NCBI GenBank assembly: GCA_009767595.1
Contig: VSDK01007166.1
Coordinates: 224,377 to 288,376 of the forward strand
DNA length: 64,000 nucleotides
Source: Symbiodinium kawagutii
Taxonomy: Eukaryota > Sar > Dinophyceae > Suessiales > Symbiodiniaceae
Direction: 5' to 3'
In this document: positions 38,501 to 50,500 of the stretch, one piece after another
Layout: every line of letters begins with the position of its first letter
Numbering within the stretch: the first letter of the stretch is position 1
Made by a program: the position numbers and the translations under genes
Notes under the pieces: model-generated
Databases searched by the model: none
Told to the model about the DNA's origin: nothing
What the model saw: only the letters and a program-made list of their open reading frames with translations

Positions 38501-41500
38501 TACTCATTGGTCATAGCCTGTTTCCATGCCATCAGATTTTTTCTCACTTCGTCATTTGACATGGTAACCGTTTGAAGCACTTCCAGAGCCTCTCCTTGGA
38601 CCCCTGATTCCTGAACACCACAGAGCCTAGGAACCCCTTCCCTTTCCAGCCTTCCTAAAACGGACAGTTGTTCCTCAAGGTTTTCCCTGTGGTTTTGAAG
38701 AACCTCCAACCTTTCTCCAATCCAAGCACCCTCGTCCTTTCCCAATGGAACATCCTTGATTCGATCCTGAAGCTCACAAAGGACCCCTTCATGACACCTT
38801 TCGAAGACCTGACGAAGAACCTGAACGTTGACCTTTCTAACCTCAGTACCTACCACCAATTCTTCATCTTCTCCATCAACATGCTCCCCCGGACCTGGAC
38901 CCGGACTTGAAAAAGGGAAAGGAGACCCCCCCCCGGACTGCGCCGCATCCGGAACCAATTCCAGATCCGCGTCCGCCAGGCTAGGAGAGTACGCTTCATC
39001 CTCAGGTGAGTCCAAACCAGGTAAAACCGCGGGAAGATGAAAAACATGATCATGTCTCGGAGCAGGTTGTTTCCCATATAAACGTGGTCGAGGTCGTGGA
39101 GCCTCATCAACTTGGATTGGTTCATGGGATTCTTCTTGGAGTGCCATAGCCACTTCGTCACCAAGACTAGCTGGGAGAACCGCTTCACGAACATGCATGA
39201 TTTGGTCAGCATCGGTACATACTACCCAACCATTGGACATGAGATGACTTGGACACAATAACCGAGCATTCACAAAAGGAACAGCCAGGACCCCTGGTTC
39301 ATGCCATCGCTTCCGTTTCACAACCACTTTGGCCCAAAAAGGAATCATGGGTAGAGTGGGTACCCCAAACCGTTCCAATTGTTGTCGCATCCGCTGTTCG
39401 ACAGCCCATCGTGCTGCCCTCGGCCATGCAGTGTTTTCCATGCTATTGGTGTGAAGCAGGAGTCGTACCCGACGTTTAATTTGACCAATTTCGGCTTCCA
39501 CTCTTCCGTTTGCTGCTGGATCGTCTCCGGCAGTCATGGTTTGACGGTAACCATGGTTGGACACCCATCGAGTCACCTGTTTGGATAGCATTTCTTTGGC
39601 CCGGTCGGAGTGAACCCGACATATAGGGATACCCATGTAAGTGAACATTGTGGTCAACTCATCAAGGGCGCGGGTAACCTCAGCATGATTTCGAGACTCC
39701 ATGGGAACCATTCGTGTCACTTGGTGAACCCTCATTGGTTCGGAACAGATTCTAACCTCTTTGTCGAAATCCGTCTCTCCCACAGGCTCCCCAGAGGGAT
39801 GCTGGTCCTGAACCGAAGGTTCACTGGGACGAGAACTCACACACCTCTCATCTGAGCGATCCCCGGGAGGATGCTTTTTCGACCCATCGTGGTGGTGATC
39901 CCCGGAGGGACGTGAGAGATCCTCACCGATCTCCAACTCATTTGGCGCCAGCCGATACTCTTCTTCCGTTAAGCCTTCCCCCCAATTTTCACCATCATCA
40001 TTTGGGGGTTCATTTGGTGGTTCAACCTTGGAGTCTTCGGCTTCTGACTTCACTGGTGTTTCCTCCGATGGTTTGTCTTGATTACCTGAGCTATCAATTT
40101 TCGATTCATCCCCAAACATCGGAACCGCCACCGTACCAACCATCATGTATTTAACGTAAGAGTTGGTAGGTTCATCCAGGGCCCGCGGCATTTGGACAAG
40201 ATCCACACTTAGGGTCCATGACACATCACCGCCATGTTTTCGCCTTCTATGTGGTTTCTGTGATCCCATGTTGAGAATGCACTGCCTACAGTCTCTGCGG
40301 TATGGCACATGTCCTTGCAGAACATGCTGTCGCCACTGCTCCCTGGTTGAGACCCTTTTCAAGTGGCTCCCCCCAAGATGCAACCTACACAAGTCATCCA
40401 AGGCACAACGGACCAGCCTTTTCAATTCCGGAGCCCATGTCGACCAGCTGGATGTTTGTTGAAACCGTGCCGGAAGTTGTTGTTCCAATGGTTTCCCATG
40501 ATCTTTGTGATACCCACATCGCAGACCATCCAACCCATACAACCCTGGTAGGTTCCCAACCATACACGTTGTGGGTTTCACTTGTACATGCCCCAACCGT
40601 CCTTGATCAAACGATATGGTTCGCAAGCCAAATTGATTCTTGAAGGTTTGAACTTCCGGCCACACCCAATACGTCGGAGCCCCAACTTCATTTTTAGCAT
40701 AGGCAGCAGGATCCTCGGGAGATTCCAACAAGTAACCAATGGGGGGTGCACCAGGTAACCGAGCTTCATCAGCCATCATGTACAAACCTTGTTGTTTCAG
40801 CAACAAAGCCGTGTCCCCATCCGCTTTCACTTGATTTTCCCGCGATAATCCAGCCAACCCGAACCGGTCATCCAACCGACCCCTTAGTGGAGGAGGTCCA
40901 GGGGAAATATTCCTCAACCGTGACACTGAGCGACAAGGCGGTCCACCAATGATACCAACCACAGGTACCCGCTTCACCAATTGAGTGAGAAATCCCCAAA
41001 CCGCATGACTGTGAAGATTTTGCTGTGGATTCGCTTCTGTATCCACAGTGACCACTTCGATGCCCGGAGGCCACCCCTTGGTCCATTCCTTTGAGTCGGC
41101 ATGATTCCCTGAGAAAAGGTGTATAATCAAGGCTTTGGCGGTCCAAAACCGCTTCCTCATTCCCCGATTCCATGGAAGTTGGTCACCTTTTGGGTTCGTT
41201 CCCTGGCCGCCCATAAAATCCAGCACTGAATCCGGTACTTGGGGGAATCGAGATCTCCACCAATTTCTGACACCATCATCCACCAAACCCATGGCAAGAC
41301 GCGGACCGACCCTTCGCATACGTTCTTGGTTTTCAATGTCCTCAATCAGTTGCATAGCTTGATTTTCCCGAACAACAGGACATCCGTTACGAAGCCATGA
41401 CCGCATTCTACCATGTTGGGGATGTGAAATCGCACAACCATTCCGGTCCCACTGGATCTTGTATCCCAGAGCAATCAATCCCCTTACAGGTACAATTGGT

Positions 41501-44500
41501 TCCACAGGTTCCCGGGACAAAAGGGTTCCAGTTTCAGGGCATTGGTACAACTTGGCTGTCCCAGCAGCCAACTCCACATCAACCAATGCAGCTCGAGAGA
41601 TTTCGTCCAAGGAGCCTTGCCTAAGTACATTCGTGGCCCCCCCATCCAGGAGCCCTGAGGCCACTGGTTTTGGACATGCCTTAGACACGCCCAGTTCCTT
41701 GCAACAGATGGCCTTCACAGAAGGCCTGAGAGATTTCATCAGCATCGCAGCCTCCTGAAGGACTTGGGATATTCCATCTCCGGCCCCTTCGCTGCTCGAA
41801 GCCGAGGTTTCCTTTCCCTTCGATCCCTCTAGAGCTACCGGACCCATGTCACTACATGTCACCTCCTTTGGATCCTTCTTACCTCCTTCCTCCTTGGTTC
41901 GATCATCTTTGGAGTGCTCCTTTTTTCCTTCACTCTTCGTTCCCTTAGTCTTAGCCATCTTCTTTTTCCCATCAGCATTCTCACTACCAGCATAGGGACA
42001 TTCGGACTTGTTGTGGCCAGTTCCTGAACAAAGGAAACATCTACCATCCTTGGGATTCAAACGTGAATGCAAGTACCTACACTTATCAGCCCGCCTACAT
42101 CCATCCTTGGTTCCCCAAAATTTGCAGGGTGCAGCCGGTTTCCCATCTTCATTGGTTTTCTCACCGGTGGGCACATTTCCCAAAGCGGCAGCATTTCCCC
42201 CCAAGTTTCCCAAAGACTTTATCGACGGTTTCCCAGGAGGTTGACCAACTTTGGGGTTTTTGACCACCACCTGACCAACACCGCTCGACACCAAACCTTC
42301 CGCTTCCGCTTGGACATGTTCAGCATACACTAACACCGAGCCCATGGAAGGTTGTTGATCCAACATGAGTTGCTGTCGCACCAAGTTCAACCGATACGCC
42401 ACTTGAGGGGATTGTTGACTCAGAATTTCCGACCCGCTATGGAGAACACCAACCAGCACTATATCGAATCCGGCAACACCAAACCCAACTCCGCCGATCT
42501 ATTAATGTACCTTCTCCAAAGCTTGACCCATTCCAAGACTTCCCCGATGGTATCTCCAACCCTGGGATCAGTGATGACTTGAAGCAACTTGGTTCGTTCA
42601 GATGCCCCCCCCGGTTGGAACGTGGTAAACAATTTGAACAGCAACATCTCTATGGTCAGCTTTCGTTCTGACACCAGTTCAGCCCTGATGGTTTCAGGAA
42701 TGACCCCCAAAAGCAATGACAAGGCACGTCGTTCCGTGCGCGGCCACGCACTCGCCGTTGCGTCCACCAATGGCTTCAGTCGCAGTCTTTCCAAAGGAGC
42801 CGCGGTCAACCAACGCTGGTAGCAGTCTTCTACTGCTGATTTCACCATGCCCCACCAAACGCTGCTTGAGTAGGACATATCCCCCATCATAGAATCTACC
42901 AAGCTCAACCAGTCCCCAAACTGCAAAGCTGAAGCATCACTGGGTAACTTGGGCAACTCGCATGATCTTAGGTTTTCACTTGGATTTTCTCCCACCAGTC
43001 CAACATGTCCTCCCCCCAAACAACCGCCTATCCCAGCATTTCCCCCAAAGGCCATACTCGGAAATGGTGGTAGTGGTGGAGGTGGTGGAGGGGGTGGTAC
43101 CGCTTCAAATCCAGAGCTACAACCAGGAGGTGATCCTGCATACATTCCTTGGAAACCATCGTTTCTCGGTGGTGTTTTAGGTGGCGGGCCAGGTGGGGGT
43201 TTCGGGGCATCATGGTACTCCTCAGCCGATTTGTATGACACATTCGAAGACTGAGGTGGATCAACCATTGGGAATTCTCCACCACTGCACCATTGAGCCA
43301 GTCCCGCCCTGTATTTCTCTTCCGCTTCCCTTATGCATCTCAACCGAAAAAGTTCCACGGGATCCATAAGAACATGTTCTTGGCCCTTTTCAGGCGTGGA
43401 CCTTGTTGTTTGTCCCCCCAGACCCCTTCCTACATGTTCCATTTGATCGCCGACCGGAGCCGGGTGCATGGCATTAAACACGGACACACTTTCAGGAACA
43501 CTACCCAAACCAGTGGACCCACTAGGACCGTGTTTCTTCTCCCATTCCGACTCCAATCTCGCATAAGCCTTTCTTTGGGGTGACCAGAAAATATTCACCA
43601 TATCCCCTTCATTCTCTGGAACACGGTGAGATGTCCTAGTCACAGGATCAAACTCAGTAGGGATTCCCGGGGGCCTCTGAACAGCAACACTTGGTTCACT
43701 TTGACTGGTATTCCCTTGCGATGCCACTCCCAAGCCCCTGGCCGGATCCGAGACGCTGGAGACCGAGCTACTTCCGGGGACAACTGGTCCATAGCTCACT
43801 GGTAACCCTTGAGGTACTGGAGCCACGGCATCACCTGGTTGTCTTCCGGGAACTCCGCCGCCACGTACAGGACCATATCCACCCGAACTCGCGCTAGCCG
43901 TCGAAGCCAAACCACTCGGTCCAACCAGAGATCCTTCAGCTCGAGACGGAGCACCTCCAGGTCCTCGTTCTTGAGCATCACCTCCGGTCTGCTTCGCCTG
44001 CTCTACCTTCACGCTGCGCAATCCAGGAGCCCTCATAGGAACTGCTGAAGAGAGGTTCTCGAGCAGCTCCCCAGGCCTTCCAACCCTTTGTCCTGAATCA
44101 GCTAACCCCAGTGCCGCAGGTGGTTCTTCGGTGCCGCCTTCAGGTCGCCCAGCTCCCGCTTCCAGCATAGCCTCCAGCTGGTCATCGGCAGAAGCATCCG
44201 GGCCATCTCCTCGACGGTTCACCGACGATTCCCTCCTTCGAGTCAAAGAGGTCATGGCTGCAGTTCGTTTGGGCTCATAACCCAACCTGAACCCTCCTTT
44301 GGTACACAAAAAGGTGTATCACTTTATTTCTGTACCACTCTTTAAAATCTGTACGTTTGGGGGTCTCAAAAAAAAGGTGCTCGTTTGGTTTTCCAGCCAG
44401 GGTGATGTTGGACAGTTTACACACCCAAGGGTACCCAATGTATCATTTGGTATCATCAGTAGTAGAGATCTTAAGTAGGAAGTACTGCAAGTGGGTGCTG

Positions 44501-47500
44501 ATTTCCAAACATATCAGGGTTAAGAAAAAAACATACCATGTGCATACCCCGAGATTTTCCATCAGGTTTTTAGCATGCACTAAGCCCACTACAGGCCATG
44601 CATGACCACTCAGCCAGCATCCATGGATGAATGCACGTATGCACGCACTCATTTTTCTTCATTTCTCATGCTCACATCAGCCATCCAGCTTCGCGCCACT
44701 TGCGTCGGTAGTGCATCAAAGCACGTCTCATGCTGGAAATGCAAATAGTCCAGCTATGCGCACGGCGTGTCATGCGGGCCACCTTGGTATACAGCTAGCT
44801 GAGAACATATGAAACACTTCCCAGAAACTTCCTGCAGTGTTCAGCTTTACCGCGCCAAGCAACACGACCGATATAGTCTTCATCTTGCCACGTGGCGTAG
44901 CCTCAGCACAACCCCCACCATTCCCCACCTTCTAGAAGGCAAATCATGCATGTAGCAGTCATGCAAACAAGCAGCAAGTTGGAGACAAGACCATTACGGC
45001 CCCTTTGTTGAGCTGGTCCACCATCCAAAGCCTTGCGCCACGTAACATGTGATTGCATCAGACACATTTGGGTCGACTATAAATAGCACTGCATATGCAC
45101 TGCACTAATTCAAAGCTTGGCAGCCCGATTTCTTGTTGCATGTGCAATTTTGGCTTCACACCAAACAACACGTAGTCGTGTTGCTTGGACCAGCAATGCA
45201 GGGCTGAGTAACTCTCCTAGGAATGAAACATGCATGCACACAGCGGCAAACGCACAACTCACCATGCATGAATTGAGTTCATTTGGCATGCATGCAAGCC
45301 ACACAAAAATTTTGGCAACTTTGCACAGCTGCTTCAGCACGTGGTCTGGGAATCCACCTTCCTTTAATCGCTGAGAAGTAGGATTGAAGAGAATTCAATG
45401 CCCACCGCATCAAGGCTAGCAGGTCATCAGGCACAACCTGGCAGTAGAAGCGGCAAAAAAACATTTCTTCCAAGTTACTTCAGAAACTGCAATTGCACAT
45501 GCATCTCGTTGCTATCTCTCTGCATGCTTGATTTATTCCAAGGAATTCCTGACCATACATGTTCATATCATGTTCATACCTATATGTAGCTAGGAAACAT
45601 TCTGGTCATTCACCGGGCCAGATCGAACCAAATCATGAAGCCACTTGCACACCACGGTGGTGTCATAAGCTTTCCCGTGGAGCTTGGGGCATTCTTTCAA
45701 CCTCGTGCAACACATGGTGCCACTGTACAATGTAACTGCATTCAATGCATACAAAACCATGTTCACGAGTCATTGGGATCATTCTGCTGTTTAGCAACGA
45801 TTGGATCTTGAAAGTCTTTTTGAGGTCAAACTCAACAAAAGATGTTGTCACTCGGTGCTGGCGACGCCAGCTGTCAAAACTGATGAAGGCACGATGCAAC
45901 CGATCAGGAATATTGTCCCCAGGCCACCAAAAAAGCCTGCAGGCCAAAAGCACCTCGTTACATGCATACATGCATGCGTGCGGTGAAGCCACTGAATCTA
46001 ATCAAACAAGCTTCACACAGCTTTGTCGTCACAATCCACATGCATGAACACTAGCTGGATGCTTGCTGAGGCACCACCATGCTCCCTGCAAATTCTTGAC
46101 CTATGTGAGGCGAAAGTTGATTCACAGAGGAATGTTGGCGGATCAGCTCCAGTCAGTTGCAGTGAACCATTTGAGAAATGGTCTGGCCCCATTTTGGTTT
46201 TACAATTTTTATCCCAGCTTCAAATGCGAATTTGCTCGAAGACTTGGTCGAGCAGGTGATGGTGGCAAGTGGGTTTGTGACCCACATCGCCTGACACTTC
46301 GAGCCTCATCACAAGGGTGCTTGGTCTATTCCATTGGCAGCAACGGGGAGAGAAAGACGATGACATTTTCCTCAGCGCATAATTATGCAACAATGTCACA
46401 CCAAGCAAATTAACAAAAAAATGCGTAACGTGTTGTAATAGCTAGGGTTGCCACGCATACATGCATGACACATCACTGCATTCAAACATGGCACTGAGCC
46501 ATGGCCAATCCCCCTTCACCCCGATGAAGGCAGCATGTAGGGTGACATAGCTACCATCTGGCTTGCGCACCTGCAAACTGGTCATCACAGAAAATGACTT
46601 TAGATGACATGGCAAGAAAAAACAAACCATCGGATCACATCTTTAGCAACGAAGCCTCACCTCCAATCCTTCGTGGAAAAGTTTGAGAAGATCAGCAGCA
46701 ATCTGCTCATGCAAACACTCCAAAGTTTCACGGTTCCCTTCTGCCACTGCATACCGTTCTCCCGGCACAATTGTTGAAAGTAGCCTGCTCAAGAACGAAT
46801 GGCCTTTAGATTGCAGAGCAGGGGCATAACTGCAGATCAAAACCTGCCGTCTAAGCTTTCCACGGCCCTCATCACCATGATACTGAAACGGTATGCATCT
46901 GCTCCAGAATTCAGGGTCCTTGTCATAGATGTCATGGTTTGGAAGAACTGTGCGGAACAATGTCCAGAAGGACACTAGCTCACGCTGCCAAAGTTCTTGT
47001 TCTTGTAATTTGAAACCATTGAAAATCATGGCCCCTGAGGTACGTTCACAAATCAAGCGTATCCAGCTGCTCAACAAGAGCACTGGCCAAGGAAGGTCTA
47101 CAACTTGAGTTCGGACTTTGACTGGCGTAGGTACACATTCAATGGGCACAGGCAGCGACAACCCAAACTTGATGATGAATCTATGCAGGTTCCGATGGTA
47201 GTTTCCAGGGCTTCTCCACTCTGCAAGTTTGGCAAGGATCTCAGGGCGACCTTAAAGCCACAGCTTGGAGGGTATGTAGAGAAAGAGAAATGCATGCACA
47301 AAATGCCATCAGGTTGCTTCCATCAACATGGCGCAAGTGACTGGTAAGCCGGGCAGCCGCCACACAAGAGCGGGCACTGTCTGCCTTAGAGTAGCTAGGT
47401 GATCTCTCATGGTTGATGGCCAAAATCTGGTTGAATTACATCATGCATGTAGGATCCCCACCCCGGTCTCGAAGTGTTCCAAGATATCTTCCAGCAGTTG

Positions 47501-50500
47501 CTGGTCCAAAGCCAAGTTCCATGACTTTGAACTAGCAGCATTGTCACCTACAAGCATTGGCCAGGAGGAAGCGATTTGGCTTCAAGCCAACCCAGTGAAG
47601 AGTCACAGGCAATGCTGAACCCAGAACATCCATGAATCTCACAAAATAAGGCAATGTGCCTGCAGGTTGTGACGGAACTTTTCCAGTAGACTCAGCTCTC
47701 AAATCTATGCCTCCCACAACAAGTGAAGATTGGAAACCAAGAAAAATGCAGTTTGGCAGGGTCAAATCAAAAGCTCTTTAGATCAAAGAGAAACATGCGT
47801 CATCATGTTTCCACGCATGCTGTTTTTCACGTCTGCAGCATCAAAATTTGAGCCCGCAATGCCAAAAACTGGCTTGTACAATGCCAGTGCAGGATGATCC
47901 GTTCATGAAACTGCCAGCTTGACAACGTGTGTTTTTGTGAAACCATTCATGACATCACTGTTGGCACATCCATGCACATGTATGCATGCATGATGTTCCG
48001 CTCTCAGCTTAGCTAGGTGTTTCAAAGGAGGTCGTTCATGAATGAGTTCGGATCATTTTCAGGCCCAAAAGCTTTGTCTCACTAAGCAGATTCCTCTTTG
48101 GCTTTCTTCCTGAACGGTCAACATACAAGCCCTTGAGCATGCCAAAGTGCAAATATGTTTAATTAATAAGATCGATATATAGAATAAGATGTTGCAGTGG
48201 TTTGCAAAGCCTGTCCTGTCATCGGGGTCTTCACCTTCACCCTTGTCCGCCTTTCGTTTCTTTCGTTCCTTTTGCTTCTCTTTGCGTTCACTTTTTTCTT
48301 TCTCTGTCAATGGTGGTTTCCAGGTCCTTGGCTACGGATGGATCCACATCACTGTCGATCTAGGTTTCTAAGTTTTGTGCATGGTTGGGGATAGCATCAA
48401 GGCAAGCGATTGAGGTTTCCACTTAGCTCTTGCCAGCCAGTTGTTCATGATCGTGTCATTCTTGGTGCAATTGATGAAGTGGGTCACCAATTGCTTTTTC
48501 TCTGTCCTGCCATTCACGTAATTATACAGCGCTATACCAGGCTATACCACGTACTAAATCGCACATGAATGCTATGCATGGTCAAGTCAGCCGGAGCGCT
48601 CGCCAGGGGCGGTGCCCATTGCATTCCCTTGCATGTCGATCAGCTTCGTATTTAGATCTGTCAATGATGTAAGGCAAGTGCCAATCCCGGTAGAAAACCT
48701 AAGTCAAGCATGCATGCCTAGGAATGAGAATCCACATGCACCAGTTCAATGATTTATTGTCAAATAACCGATTTTAAGTTCTCCACTCTTTGGCCCTGGC
48801 ATGATCGAGATATCCATCCAAACGATCCTTCCAACTCAGCAAATTTTGAATGGATTCATGTTTCATGTGCCTAAGTCACCAACAAGCAAGGATACAATTA
48901 CTAATTGGCAAAATGACCCAGCAGGCCTTGATAGTCTGAGCATTGTCGATCTTGCGACCCAGCACCAGCAAAAAGGAACCCAGCTGCTGAAAAGGACTTG
49001 TGTTCTGTTGCAGAGTTGGGAAAGAAATCTTTTCAGGAGCTCCTTTCCTTAACAGCGTGTTCGTGAGTGCCCGTGCATGTCCATGAGTGCTCGTGCATGG
49101 CCATGAGTGCTCGTGCATGTCCGTGAGAGCTCATGCATGATCATGCATGGTCATGTATGGTCATGCATGTTTCGAACGCATATATGCATCCAAGCACGTA
49201 GGAGCTGAAGGCTGAGGGGCGTCTGGTCCTGGTGCTTGAGAGTCACTTGCATCTTTATCGGTTGGCATGTCCATGACGGAGCCACTGTCATCCTGCTCAG
49301 GCATGCCACGCAAAGGTAAAACACAACCACAGTAAGCACTCATGCGGTCCTTCAGGATCATTTGAGCTTGGGTATGAAAACTGCTTTGCTGAAGCTTCGT
49401 TGTGGCTTTGAAAGAATCAACATCAAGGTTGACATACTCGGCTTGATTGATTGGGTGCTTCCAGATCATATTCCGAGACGATGCCCATTGCCAAGCATTG
49501 TTGATCATTGTCCTCAGAACATTGAGTAACCAAACCTAAGAACAATATCTTGAGAACTGAACGCATGGATTTAACAGGTTTAAGATTGCTGCTGTATCAT
49601 GCATACATACACGCAAGAAAGCAATTGGATCATTCATGCATGTGTAGCTTTGCAATCAAAAGACTCATCCCAATGATACACTTCAGCTAGCATTTTCTTG
49701 GTCACCGGTTTCTCGACGTTCTTTTCTTTCACAGCATGTGAACGCAGCTGTGAAGCACACGCATCCACTTCAGAGAGCGACCCAGACTTGATCAATGTTT
49801 CTTTCAACTTCTGGCCTTGAAATTGAAATGATTTGAAATGTCAACAGGTATGGTTTCCAATTACATACTTAAGACGTTACAGCATGGAAATCAAAACGCA
49901 CACACGCATAAGAACACACAACAAGAGCATAGAACATGAATACAGCAAAGAAACGTTGGTCTTTGTCCTTCCAAGCTTGCAACAGCTCCTCAGACTGGAC
50001 ATTGTGGACGTGTCGGCGAAGCCTGCAAACAAAGTACACGCATAACAAAGCAAGATCTAAATTTCGTTTGCTATACTATACTTTAAACACGCACATGAGG
50101 TATCATGCATTGTATCCAGCCTGTGGTCATACTTGTCCATCTCACCTGGTTTCTTTCCAATCCTGAAGCCGCCACACATGGGCAAAACTTGACACTATCA
50201 CAAACCCAAACTACAAAGCTATACACATCTTCATCATAGGGGTTTGCATGCACTGGCTTGATTAACATGCATGGAAAATGAAGGATCAGTCCTAGCAAGA
50301 GCAAGTTCAGCCTGCACGTTAACTTCACAGGGGCTCGCAGCAGCTGCATGTGATGCTGACTCCTCAGGGGGCGTCATAGCTAGCGCGCCAGCTGCAGATG
50401 CCGGGCTCGTTTGAGCAGGTGGGGTGCCAGAAGGTGGAACCGGAGGTTCCGTTGGAGCTGGCATGCTTGCAGGTGCTGGGCTAGTTTGAGCAGGGGGGGT

